Shown here one piece after another: positions 47,940 through 57,695 of a stretch of 64,000 bases of DNA (the first letter of the stretch is position 1; every line of letters begins with the position of its first letter). The DNA is taken from assembly GCF_040947875.1 (NCBI RefSeq), contig NZ_JBFRXN010000002.1, positions 558,001 through 622,000 on the forward strand. The letters run 5' to 3'. The notes beneath the pieces are model-generated. The model did not search any database. It saw nothing but the letters and a program-made list of their open reading frames with translations, and was not told where the DNA came from. The position numbers and the translations under genes were made by a program. The DNA comes from Pseudomonas sp. MYb118 (lineage in GTDB: Bacteria > Pseudomonadota > Gammaproteobacteria > Pseudomonadales > Pseudomonadaceae).

Positions 47940-50900
47940 AGGGCCATGGCTCGGTATCCGCCTGGTGCATTGATCACCCGGTGGCGACGGTGCTGTTGAC
48001 CTTCGCCCTGGTGCTGCTGGGCGCCATCGCCTTTCCGCGCCTGCCGGTGGCGCCATTGCCCGAGGCGGAATTCCCGACCATCCAGGTGGCCGCGCAACTG
48101 CCCGGCGCCAGCCCGGAAACCATGGCCTCGTCGGTGGCCACACCGCTTGAGGTGCAGTTCAGCGCCATTCCCGGGGTCACGCAGATGACCTCGAGCAGTG
48201 CCCTGGGCTCGACCAACCTGACCCTGCAATTCACCCTCGACAAGAGCATCGACACCGCCGCCCAGGAAGTCCAGGCCGCCATCAACACCGCCGCCGGCAA
48301 GCTGCCCAAGGACATGCCCAACCTGCCAACCTGGCGCAAGGTCAACCCGGCCGACAGCCCGGTGCTGATCCTCAGCGTCAACTCGTCGCTGATGCCCGGC
48401 CCGGAACTCAGCGACCTGACCGAAACCCTGCTGTCGCGCCAGATCAGCCAGATCGACGGTGTCGGCCAGGTCGCCATCACCGGCCAGCAGCGTCCGGCCA
48501 TTCGCGTGCAAGTATCCGCGGACAAACTCGCCGCCATCGGCCTGACCCTGGCGGACATTCGCCTGGCGATCCAGCAGACCAGCCTCAATCTGGCCAAGGG
48601 TGCGCTGTACGGGGAATCGAGCATTTCAACACTGTCCACCAACGACCAGCTGTTCCACCCCGAGGACTACAGCCAGTTGATCGTTTCCTACAAGGACGGT
48701 GCACCGGTTCACCTGCGGGACGTGGCCAAGGTGGTCAACGGTTCGGAAGATGCCTACGTGCAGGCCTGGGCAGGCTCGCAGCCAGGGGTCAACCTGGTGA
48801 TCTTCCGCCAGCCGGGGGCAAACATCGTCGAGACCGTGGATCGCATCCAGGCCGCACTGCCGGAACTGGAAGCCATGCTGCCGGCCTCGGTGCAGGTCAA
48901 GACGCTGATCGACCGCACCCAGACCATCCGTGCCTCGCTGCATGAAGTGGAAATCACCCTGTTGATCGCCGTGCTGCTGGTGGTGGCGGTGATGGCGCTG
49001 TTCCTGCGTCAGTTGTCGGCCACCCTGATCGTCTCGGCGGTGCTCGGCGTGTCGCTGATCGCCAGTTTCGCCCTGATGTACGTCATGGGCTTCAGCCTCA
49101 ACAACCTGACGCTGGTGGCGATTGTGGTGGCCGTGGGGTTCGTGGTCGACGATGCGATCGTGGTGGTGGAAAACATCCACCGGCACCTGGAAGCCGGCGA
49201 CGGCATGCGCGAAGCTGCGATCAAGGGCGCCGGCGAAATCGGTTTCACCGTGGTGTCGATCAGCTTCTCGCTGGTGGCGGCGTTCATTCCGCTGCTGTTC
49301 ATGGGCGGCGTGGTCGGGCGGCTGTTCAAGGAGTTCGCCCTGACCGCCACTTCGACCATCCTGATTTCGGTGGTGGTGTCGCTGACCCTGGCGCCAACCC
49401 TGGCCGCGCTGTTCATGCGCGCCCCGGTGCATCACGCCCACGGCAAAAAGGGCTTTGGCGAGCGCCTGCTGGACGGCTACGAAAAAGGCCTGCGCCGCGC
49501 CCTCGCCCATCAGAAACTGATGATCGGCATCTTCGGTCTTTCGGTGGCATTGGCCGTCGGCGGCTATGTGTTCATTCCCAAGGGTTTCTTCCCGGTGCAG
49601 GACACCGGCTTCGTCCTCGGCACCACCGAAGCGGCTGCGGACATTTCCTACGGCGACATGGTGAAAAAGCACCTGGCCATGGCTGAAATCGTCGCGGCGG
49701 ATCCGGCAGTCGAGACCTTCTCCCACTCGGTGGGCGTGTCGGGCAGCAACCAGACCATCGCCAACGGCCGTTTCTGGATCACCCTGAAAAAACGCAGTGA
49801 CCGCGATGTCTCCGCCAGTGAATTCATCGACCGCATTCGCCCGCAACTGATGAAGGTGCCGGGCATCGTCCTGTACCTGCGCGCCGGCCAGGACATCAAC
49901 CTCAGCTCCGGTCCGAGCCGGGCCCAGTATCAGTACGTGCTCAAGAGCAACGACGGTGCGGTGCTGAGTACCTGGACCCAACGCCTGACGGAAAAACTGC
50001 GTAGCATCCCGGCGTTCCGTGATGTGTCCAACGACTTGCAACTGGGCGGCAGCATCACCCACATCAGCATCGACCGCAGCGCCGCCGCGCGCTTCGGCCT
50101 GACCGCCAGCGATGTCGACGAGGCGCTGTACGACGCCTTCGGCCAGCGCCAGATCAATGAATTCCAGACCCAGGTCAACCAGTACAACGTGATCCTGGAG
50201 CTGGACACCCGCCAGCGCGGCAAGGCCGAAAGCCTCAATTACTTCTACCTGCGCTCGCCGCTCAGTGGCGAGATGGTGCCGCTGTCGGCCCTGGCCCGCT
50301 TCGATCCGCCGACGGTCGGCCCGTTGTCGATTGCCCACGACGGCATGTTCCCGGCCGCCAACATGTCGTTCAACCTCGCCCCCGGCGTGGCACTGGGCGA
50401 CGCGGTGATCCTGCTCAACCAGGCCAAAGCCGACATCGGCATGCCGGTGGCGATCAGCGGCAACTTCCAGGGTGCGGCCCAGGCGTTCCAGAGTTCGCTG
50501 GCCAGCCAGCCCTGGCTGATCCTCGCGGCGCTGGTGGCGGTGTACATCATTCTCGGCGTGCTCTACGAGAGTTTCGTGCACCCGCTGACCATCATCTCGA
50601 CGTTGCCAGCGGCGGGACTGGGTGCGGTGATCATGCTGTGGATCTGCGGCCAGGACTTTTCGATCATGGCGCTGATCGGCCTCGTGCTGCTGATCGGTAT
50701 CGTCAAGAAAAACGGCATCCTGATGATCGACTTCGCGCTGGAAGCGCAGCGCAAGGGTGGCCTGTCCCCTGAAGAAGCGATTTTCCAGGCCTGCGTCACG
50801 CGGTTCCGGCCGATCATCATGACCACCCTCGCCGCCCTGCTCGGCGCCCTGCCGCTGATGCTCGGCTACGGCACCGGCGCCGAGCTGCGCCAGCCGCTGG

Positions 50901-51037
50901 GGATTGCGGTGGTTGGCGGCCTGCTGGTGAGCCAGGTGCTGACGCTGTTTACCACGCCGGTCATATACTTGTGGCTTGAGCGGCTCTTTCATAGACCCAA
51001 ACCGGCGCCCGTGGCGGCGCTGGCGACCACAGACTGA
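47936..51037 (+). CDS. RND efflux pump permease (MdtB/MuxB-like)
   Basis: A 1033-residue inner-membrane proton/drug antiporter of the HAE-1 class. It starts MKGHGSVSAWCIDHPVATVLL and has 12 transmembrane helices in two halves. The proton relay D405/D406 lies in VGFVVDDAIVVVENI of TM4, with a matching K in the second half (IVKKNGILMIDF). The MdtB/MdtC-like sequence suggests drugs or bile-salt-type substrates; specificity is not visible. Overlaps the adaptor gene and is followed 10 bases later by a response regulator gene, so the regulators are in the same transcript. Confidence 0.93.
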   Translation: MKGHGSVSAWCIDHPVATVLLTFALVLLGAIAFPRLPVAPLPEAEFPTIQVAAQLPGASPETMASSVATPLEVQFSAIPGVTQMTSSSALGSTNLTLQFTLDKSIDTAAQEVQAAINTAAGKLPKDMPNLPTWRKVNPADSPVLILSVNSSLMPGPELSDLTETLLSRQISQIDGVGQVAITGQQRPAIRVQVSADKLAAIGLTLADIRLAIQQTSLNLAKGALYGESSISTLSTNDQLFHPEDYSQLIVSYKDGAPVHLRDVAKVVNGSEDAYVQAWAGSQPGVNLVIFRQPGANIVETVDRIQAALPELEAMLPASVQVKTLIDRTQTIRASLHEVEITLLIAVLLVVAVMALFLRQLSATLIVSAVLGVSLIASFALMYVMGFSLNNLTLVAIVVAVGFVVDDAIVVVENIHRHLEAGDGMREAAIKGAGEIGFTVVSISFSLVAAFIPLLFMGGVVGRLFKEFALTATSTILISVVVSLTLAPTLAALFMRAPVHHAHGKKGFGERLLDGYEKGLRRALAHQKLMIGIFGLSVALAVGGYVFIPKGFFPVQDTGFVLGTTEAAADISYGDMVKKHLAMAEIVAADPAVETFSHSVGVSGSNQTIANGRFWITLKKRSDRDVSASEFIDRIRPQLMKVPGIVLYLRAGQDINLSSGPSRAQYQYVLKSNDGAVLSTWTQRLTEKLRSIPAFRDVSNDLQLGGSITHISIDRSAAARFGLTASDVDEALYDAFGQRQINEFQTQVNQYNVILELDTRQRGKAESLNYFYLRSPLSGEMVPLSALARFDPPTVGPLSIAHDGMFPAANMSFNLAPGVALGDAVILLNQAKADIGMPVAISGNFQGAAQAFQSSLASQPWLILAALVAVYIILGVLYESFVHPLTIISTLPAAGLGAVIMLWICGQDFSIMALIGLVLLIGIVKKNGILMIDFALEAQRKGGLSPEEAIFQACVTRFRPIIMTTLAALLGALPLMLGYGTGAELRQPLGIAVVGGLLVSQVLTLFTTPVIYLWLERLFHRPKPAPVAALATTD

Positions 51038-51047
51038 GGCCTGGTCT

Positions 51048-51725
51048 ATGCGTGTCCTGATTATCGAAGACGAAGAAAAAACCGCAGACTACCTGCACCG
51101 TGGCCTGACTGAACAGGGCTACACCGTGGACCTGGCCCGCGACGGCGTGGAAGGCCTGCACCTGGCGCTGGAAAGCGATTACGCGGTGATCGTCCTCGAC
51201 GTGATGCTGCCGGGCCTAGACGGCTTTGGCGTGCTGCGCGCGTTGCGTGCGCGCAAGCAGACACCGGTGATCATGCTCACCGCCCGTGAGCGCGTGGAAG
51301 ATCGCATCAAGGGCCTGCGTGACGGCGCCGACGATTACCTGGGCAAACCGTTTTCCTTCCTCGAACTGGTGGCGCGCCTGCAAGCGCTGACCCGGCGCAG
51401 TGGCGGCCATGAACCGGTGCAGGTGAACATCGCCGACCTGTGGATCGACCTGATCAGCCGCAAGGCCACCCGCGCCGGCACGCGCCTGGACCTGACCGCC
51501 AAGGAGTTCTCGCTGCTCAGCGTGCTGGCCCGCCGCCAGGGGGAAATCCTGTCGAAGACGGCGATTGCGGAAATGGTCTGGGACATCAATTTCGACAGCG
51601 ACGCCAACGTCGTCGAAGTGGCGATCAAGCGCCTGCGCGCCAAGATCGACGGGCCGTTCGACGAGAAACTGCTGCACACCATTCGTGGCATGGGCTATGT
51701 GCTGGAGAGCCGTGGTGTCCAGTAA
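51048..51725 (+). CDS. OmpR-family response regulator of the RND operon
   Basis: A 225-residue regulator of the CusR/IrlR heavy-metal class. The receiver has E7-D8 in the acidic pocket, phospho-acceptor D51 in VIVLDVMLPG, and K-containing LGKPFSFLELVARL at about 103-116. The winged-helix domain (about 130-222) ends TIRGMGYVLE. The class usually senses metals, but its position behind an RND drug pump argues it controls this operon. The start ATG 51048 avoids the open extension over the pump's end. Confidence 0.93.
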   Translation: MRVLIIEDEEKTADYLHRGLTEQGYTVDLARDGVEGLHLALESDYAVIVLDVMLPGLDGFGVLRALRARKQTPVIMLTARERVEDRIKGLRDGADDYLGKPFSFLELVARLQALTRRSGGHEPVQVNIADLWIDLISRKATRAGTRLDLTAKEFSLLSVLARRQGEILSKTAIAEMVWDINFDSDANVVEVAIKRLRAKIDGPFDEKLLHTIRGMGYVLESRGVQ

Positions 51726-53079
51726 CAGTATTGCCTTGCGTCTGAGCGGCATGTTCACCCTGGTGGCGCTGCTGGTGTTCCTGCTGATCGGCGGCGCGCT
51801 GTATCAACAGGTCGACAAGGGCCTGGGCCTGCTGCCCGAGGCGGAGCTGGACGCACGTTACAGCGTGCTGGAATCCGCCGTCGGGCGCTACGGCACGCCG
51901 GAACACTGGGTGAAGATCAACAACAAACTCAAGCTGCTGAGTGAAGAAGACAAGCGCATCAGCTTCTGGGTCGTCAGTGGCGACCCGCACTACGAATACG
52001 GCAACCCGACGCCGCAGATCCGCGCCTTGGCCGAAGGCCCTCTGGGCATGCGCGACCTGCAATTGCCCGACCATCCCTACCCGCTGAAAGTGCTGGTCAG
52101 CCAATTCCCGGCCAAGGACCAGCGCCCGCCGCTGCGCTTCATGATCGCGGTCGATACCGAGACGTTTTCCCAGACCCAGCATCACCTGCTGGTGGCCCTG
52201 ATCAGCCTGGCGATCATCGGTGTGTTGCTGGCGTCCGTGCTGGGGTACTGGGTCGCGCGGATCGGCCTCAAGCCCTTGATCGAACTGTCCCACGAAGCCC
52301 GGCGCCTGGCGCCACCGTTGCGCTCCGGGCGTTTGCGGCTGTCGTCACTGCCGCCGGAACTCGATCAGTTCGTCAGCTCGTTCAACGCCACCCTGGAACG
52401 GGTCGAGCAGGCATACTCGCGGCTTGAATCGTTCAACGCCGACGTTGCCCACGAACTGCGCTCACCCTTGACCAACCTGATCGGCCAGACCCAGGTGGCG
52501 CTGACCCGCGGGCGTTCGGCAGAACACTATTTCGAAGTGCTGCAATCGAACCTCGAAGAGCTGGAGCGGCTGCGCTCGATCATCAACGACATGCTGTTCC
52601 TCGCCAGCGCCGATCAGGGCAGCAAGGCGACCAAACTGACCAGCACCTCGCTGGCCGATGAAGTGGCGACCACCCTGGAGTACCTGGATTTCATCCTCGA
52701 AGACGCCCAGGTACAGGTGCAGGTGCGCGGTGACGCCCAAGTGCGGATCGAGATCGCGCACCTGCGCCGGGCATTGATCAACCTGCTCAGCAATGCGGTG
52801 CAACACACTGCGCCCGGCCAGGTCATCGAAGTGCGGATCGAGGCCCAGGACCATCAGGTCAGCATCGGTGTCGCCAACCCCGGTTCGCCCATTGCCAGCG
52901 AACACCTGCCACGACTGTTCGAGCGTTTCTACCGGGTCGATGCCTCGCGCAGCAACAGCGGCAACAACCACGGCCTGGGCCTGGCGATCGTCAAGGCCAT
53001 CGCGCTGATGCATGGCGGCGATGTGTTCGTGCGCAGCGATCACGGCATGAACACCTTCGGCATCCACCTCCCCGTCTGA
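51715..53079 (+). CDS. Sensor histidine kinase of the RND operon
   Basis: About 454 residues of an inner-membrane kinase of the CusS/IrlS type. Two transmembrane helices (about 9-27 and 161-180) enclose a periplasmic sensor of about 130 residues. A HAMP region follows, then the phospho-acceptor H246 in DVAHELRSPL, an N box (LSNAVQHT) and the G box NHGLGLAIVKAIA. The start is GTG 51715 (MSSNSIALRLSG), overlapping the response regulator by 11 bases; GTG 51712 is equally open. Confidence 0.92.
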   Translation: MSSNSIALRLSGMFTLVALLVFLLIGGALYQQVDKGLGLLPEAELDARYSVLESAVGRYGTPEHWVKINNKLKLLSEEDKRISFWVVSGDPHYEYGNPTPQIRALAEGPLGMRDLQLPDHPYPLKVLVSQFPAKDQRPPLRFMIAVDTETFSQTQHHLLVALISLAIIGVLLASVLGYWVARIGLKPLIELSHEARRLAPPLRSGRLRLSSLPPELDQFVSSFNATLERVEQAYSRLESFNADVAHELRSPLTNLIGQTQVALTRGRSAEHYFEVLQSNLEELERLRSIINDMLFLASADQGSKATKLTSTSLADEVATTLEYLDFILEDAQVQVQVRGDAQVRIEIAHLRRALINLLSNAVQHTAPGQVIEVRIEAQDHQVSIGVANPGSPIASEHLPRLFERFYRVDASRSNSGNNHGLGLAIVKAIALMHGGDVFVRSDHGMNTFGIHLPV

Positions 53080-53209
53080 CCGCCCGCCACCCCTGGACTG
53101 TTGCTTATAAGGCAATAGTCCTTTCAACAATCCGCTCTTTTTCCCCGCCTCGATGCCCCTTATCTTTGCCCGCACCAAACAGCACTTGCCAAGCAAGAAG
53201 GTTTTAAAG

Positions 53210-53434
53210 ATGTCCAACAGTATGGGTATTGCCAGCGCTTTCGTTTTGTCTTCCCTGTTCGTCGCGCCGATGGTCATGGCCGAAGAGTCGCAGACCTTCG
53301 CTGCGCACAATGCGGCCCGTGCCGCGGCGTTCGAACAGCACCAGAACGACATGACCGCCAAGGCGGCCGGCGCTGCGCAAGCCCCTCAAGCCTCCAGCGT
53401 ACAGGCCCAGCCACAGGTCGAAAAAGACAGCTGA
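53210..53434 (+). CDS. Small secreted Ala/Gln-rich protein
   Basis: A 74-residue protein with a signal peptide (about 1-24, ending VMA) and a short mature part rich in Ala, Gln and His (QTFAAHNAARAAAFEQHQND). Unknown family; similar small His/Gln-rich periplasmic proteins sometimes accompany metal-response systems, which is speculation here. ATG 53210 has an AAGAAGG site about eight bases upstream; a longer frame from 53153 has no ribosome site. A terminator follows. Confidence 0.7.
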   Translation: MSNSMGIASAFVLSSLFVAPMVMAEESQTFAAHNAARAAAFEQHQNDMTAKAAGAAQAPQASSVQAQPQVEKDS

Positions 53435-53493
53435 TCGCCCGGTTTTCCCGCGACACTCTTCATCGGCTCTTCCCTTTGAAAAGTTGTCTTCGA

Positions 53494-53521
53494 AGCCGCT
53501 GCCTGTCAGCGGCTTTTTTTC
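53494..53521 (+). terminator. Terminator after the small secreted protein
   Basis: AGCCGCTG, a five-base loop, CAGCGGCT and a T run, about 60 bases after the stop codon. Confidence 0.9.
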
Positions 53522-53556
53522 TTTTGTTACACGCTACGCAAAGGTAACCCGTCCCC

Positions 53557-53658
53557 TGTAGGAGCAGCCGGTCGACGCTCGATTGCTCGCGATTGCGGTG
53601 TACCAGTCAACACTTACGTATCTGAACCACCGCCATCGCGAGCAAGCTCGCTCCTACA
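53557..53658. repeat. REPIN 11 (left arm interrupted)
   Basis: The right arm is normal (CATCGCGAGCAAGCTCGCTC). The left arm reads TGTAGGAGC, then about 17 bases AGCCGGTCGACGCTCGA replacing GAGC, then TTGCTCGCGATTGCGG, so the palindrome is broken by an insertion of about 13 bases. Confidence 0.8.
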
Positions 53659-53709
53659 GGAACTGGGGGCTACGCTTAGTCTGTCACTCCCGCAGACAAG
53701 CCATCCCCA

Positions 53710-55194
53710 ATGACCGCCAGCCGTACCCAGACGCCTTCAGGCCGCAACGCACACTCCGAACGCCTGGCGATCCTCGGCAGCTCCCTGACCGTCATCGCCA
53801 TCCTTGCCATCGTCACCTTTCTGCTGATTCGCGAACACGCAGGTGCCCAGCAGGCCGCCACCCGCAGCGCGACCACCATTGCCCAACTGATCGACGCCGA
53901 TGTACTGCGCACCGTCGAACTCTACGACCTGACCCTGCAAGGCCTGATTGCCGCGTCGCAACGCGATGACCTCAAGCAGGTTTCACCGCAGGTTCGCCAT
54001 CTGGCGCTGTTCGATCGCTCCACCACCGCACGTTTCAAGGGCGATATCCTGCTGCTGGACGCCCAGGGCGAAGTGTTGGCGGATTCATCGCGGATCGACC
54101 CTAAGCCGGGCCACTACGCCGATCAGGATTACTTTCTCGCCCACGCCAGCCGTCCCGACACCGGCATGTTCATCAGCCGGCCACGCAACGATAACGGCGG
54201 CTGGCGGATCAGTTTCAGCCGGCGGATATCGTCGGCCACCGGTGAGTTTCTCGGGGTCGCGGTGGCGTCGATGCGCCTGAGCTACTTCGATCAATTGTTC
54301 AAAAGCCTGGACATCGGCGAAGGTGGCATCCTCTCGATCATCAGCGACGACGGCATCCTGCTGGCGCAGAAACCCCACCTGGAAAATGATCCCATCGGCA
54401 GAAGCTTCGCCGACCGCCCCAATGTCCAGCGCATCCTGAGCGAGCGCAACGGCAGCTTTGACAGTGTGTCGAGCATCGACAGCCAACCACGCCTGTACAC
54501 CTTCTCCAGGGTCGGCAACCTGCCGTTGACGGTCATCGTCGCGCTGTCCGGCGACGACGTGTTCGCGTCCTGGAGGCGCACGGCCCTGATCATCAGCGGC
54601 GCGACCGGGGTGTTGTGCATCGGCCTGCTCTGGCTGACCTGGCTGCTGTGCCGCGAGCTGCGCCTGCGCCACCTGGCCGAGCAGGAACTGGCACAACTGG
54701 CCGCCACCGACGCCCTGACCGGTGTCGCCAACCGGCGAATGCTCGACCAGACCCTGCGCCACGAATGGTTTCGCGCCCAGCGCTCGGGCAAGCCACTGTC
54801 TGTACTGATGATAGACGCCGACCACTTCAAAGCCTTCAATGACCAGCATGGCCACCAGGCAGGCGATGATGCGCTACGGGTGCTGGCCCGGGTGATCGGC
54901 GAGAATGTCCGGCGACCGGCCGACCTGGTGGCGCGTTACGGCGGCGAAGAGTTTTCCGTGGTACTGGCGGAGACGGACAGCGCGGGGGCGCAGTTGATTG
55001 CCGAGCACATCCGTGCGGCGGTGGAACAGTTGCCCTGCGTGACGGGACTCGAGTCGCCGATTACGGTCAGTATCGGCATCAGCACCTGGACCACGGCCAC
55101 CCATCAAAGCCTGGAGCAATTGCTTGTCGCGGCGGACCGGGCGTTGTATCAGGCCAAGGATGGGGGGCGGAATCGGGTGGTGGCTGTTCCCTGA
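53710..55194 (+). CDS. Diguanylate cyclase with dCache sensor
   Basis: A 494-residue membrane enzyme that makes cyclic di-GMP. Two transmembrane helices (about 20-40 and 293-313) flank a periplasmic dCache-like sensor domain (about 45-285, with YADQDYFLAH). The cytoplasmic GGDEF domain (about 335-490) has an intact active site GGEEF at 411-415 and the inhibitory I-site RPAD at 402-405, five residues upstream as expected, so it should be product-inhibited. It is transcribed towards lpxC and ends before a REP pair. Confidence 0.93.
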   Translation: MTASRTQTPSGRNAHSERLAILGSSLTVIAILAIVTFLLIREHAGAQQAATRSATTIAQLIDADVLRTVELYDLTLQGLIAASQRDDLKQVSPQVRHLALFDRSTTARFKGDILLLDAQGEVLADSSRIDPKPGHYADQDYFLAHASRPDTGMFISRPRNDNGGWRISFSRRISSATGEFLGVAVASMRLSYFDQLFKSLDIGEGGILSIISDDGILLAQKPHLENDPIGRSFADRPNVQRILSERNGSFDSVSSIDSQPRLYTFSRVGNLPLTVIVALSGDDVFASWRRTALIISGATGVLCIGLLWLTWLLCRELRLRHLAEQELAQLAATDALTGVANRRMLDQTLRHEWFRAQRSGKPLSVLMIDADHFKAFNDQHGHQAGDDALRVLARVIGENVRRPADLVARYGGEEFSVVLAETDSAGAQLIAEHIRAAVEQLPCVTGLESPITVSIGISTWTTATHQSLEQLLVAADRALYQAKDGGRNRVVAVP

Positions 55195-55216
55195 AAGTTT
55201 CGCTGAATTCGCTGGC

Positions 55217-55291
55217 CCCATCGCGAGCAAGCTCGCTCCTACAGAGGTGGTGTGAGCAGCCCCCCTGTAGGAGCGGGCTTGCCCGCGATGA
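55217..55291. repeat. REP pair 12 (outward orientation, mismatched arms)
   Basis: Left arm CATCGCGAGCAAGCTCGCTC, right arm GGAGCGGGCTTGCCCGCGAT, with GTAGG ends facing each other as in pairs 9 and 10. Confidence 0.85.
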
Positions 55292-55323
55292 GGCCCAACC
55301 AGACAACACAAATCCACAGGCAT

Positions 55324-55352
55324 AAAAAAAGGCCACCCGAAGGCAGCCTTTA
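55324..55352 (-). terminator. Terminator of lpxC and the dcw cluster
   Basis: On the minus strand AAGGCTGCC-TTCG-GGTGGCCTT followed by a run of T. The stem has a stable UUCG tetraloop with two G-T pairs. It starts about 20 bases after the lpxC stop. Confidence 0.9.
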
Positions 55353-55374
55353 AAAAACTAGAGAGGTTTTTTAC

Positions 55375-56322
<948 letters not shown>

Positions 56323-56398
56323 TCAACAAAGGCTGGCGATAATAGCAGACCACGCCTTTGCTGAACACCAATCACCTTCATAGCCCTGATACATTCCA

Positions 56399-57592
56399 TC
56401 AATCGGCCTGACGACGCAGGAAAGCCGGGATGTCCAGGTAGTCCAGATCATCCTGCGGATTCATCTTCGCGGCAGTCGCAGCACCGGCCTGAGCCTGGTT
56501 GCGCATGACGGTCGGACGGTCCAGGTCACGGTAGTTCACCGCTGGTGCTTCCTGACGAACGGGAGCCGCTGGCTGCGGTTGGGACGCCATGGAAGTGTGA
56601 ACAGTGTTATCGATGACCTTCACCGGCTTCTCGATTTTCGCGCCCAGACCGGTGGCAACCACGGTCACGTGCAGCTCGTCGCGCATGTCCGGATCGATAA
56701 CGGTACCGACCTTGACCATCGCGTGCTCGGAAGCGAAGGCTTCGATGATGCTACCCACGTCGGAGTATTCACCCAGGGACAGGTCAGGACCGGCGGTGAT
56801 GTTCACCAGGATGCCGCGTGCACCTTGCAGGTTCACGTCTTCGAGCAACGGGTTGCGGATGGCCGCTTCGGTGGCCTCGCGTGCACGGTTCGGACCGCTG
56901 GCGCAGCCAGTGCCCATCATCGCCATGCCCATTTCGCTCATGACGGTACGTACGTCGGCAAAGTCGACGTTGATCATGCCCGGGCGCTTGATGATGTCGG
57001 AGATACCGCGAACGGCACCGGCCAGTACATCGTCAGCCTTGGCGAAAGCCGACAGCAGGCTGGCGTCCTTGCCCAGGATGGTCAGCAGCTTCTCGTTGGG
57101 GATGGTGATCAACGAGTCGACGCTTTCGGACAGCAGACGAATACCTTCGTCGGCCAGTTGCATGCGCTTGCGGCCTTCGAACGGGAACGGACGGGTCACC
57201 ACCGCAACGGTGAGGATGCCCAGTTCCTTGGCGACCTCGGCAATGATCGGCGCAGCACCGGTACCGGTACCACCGCCCATGCCAGTGGTGATGAACACCA
57301 TGTTGGTGCCCTGCAGGACCTCGGCAATGCGCTCACGATCTTCGAGAGCGGCCTGACGGCCCACTTCAGGGTTGGCACCGGCGCCCAGACCTTTGGTCAC
57401 GCCAGTACCCAGTTGCAGAATGGTCCGCGCGCTGATGCTCTTCAGCGCCTGGGCATCAGTGTTGGCGCAGATGAACTCAACGCCTTCAATGTTGCTCTTG
57501 ACCATGTGATTGACGGCATTGCCGCCGCCGCCGCCAACACCGATAACCTTGATGACCGGGCTTGCGGGGACGTTGTCTACGAGTTCGAACAT
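56399..57592 (-). CDS. ftsZ: Cell division GTPase FtsZ
   Basis: A 397-residue tubulin homologue that forms the Z ring. The GTP-binding loop GGGTGTGAAP is near residues 106-115, the synergy loop contains NVDFADVR near 206-213, and a variable linker leads to the C-terminal peptide DLDYLDIPAFLRRQ that binds FtsA and ZipA. Complete and undisturbed. Follows ftsA by about 100 bases and precedes lpxC. Confidence 0.98.
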   Translation of the reverse strand: MFELVDNVPASPVIKVIGVGGGGGNAVNHMVKSNIEGVEFICANTDAQALKSISARTILQLGTGVTKGLGAGANPEVGRQAALEDRERIAEVLQGTNMVFITTGMGGGTGTGAAPIIAEVAKELGILTVAVVTRPFPFEGRKRMQLADEGIRLLSESVDSLITIPNEKLLTILGKDASLLSAFAKADDVLAGAVRGISDIIKRPGMINVDFADVRTVMSEMGMAMMGTGCASGPNRAREATEAAIRNPLLEDVNLQGARGILVNITAGPDLSLGEYSDVGSIIEAFASEHAMVKVGTVIDPDMRDELHVTVVATGLGAKIEKPVKVIDNTVHTSMASQPQPAAPVRQEAPAVNYRDLDRPTVMRNQAQAGAATAAKMNPQDDLDYLDIPAFLRRQAD

Positions 57593-57695
57593 TTTCCCTC
57601 TCCTTTACGTTCTCTAGTTTTTCTCGCCTACTGCTTTACTGCGTGTTGCTGCTTGCTCTGCACCTGCCACATGAAGCTCATCGCTTCAGGCGGCA

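Noticed and set aside
48626..50992. A 788-residue antisense open frame inside the RND pump gene
   Set aside because: His/Gln/Arg-rich shadow composition, no ribosome site; the sense strand is a full-length RND permease.
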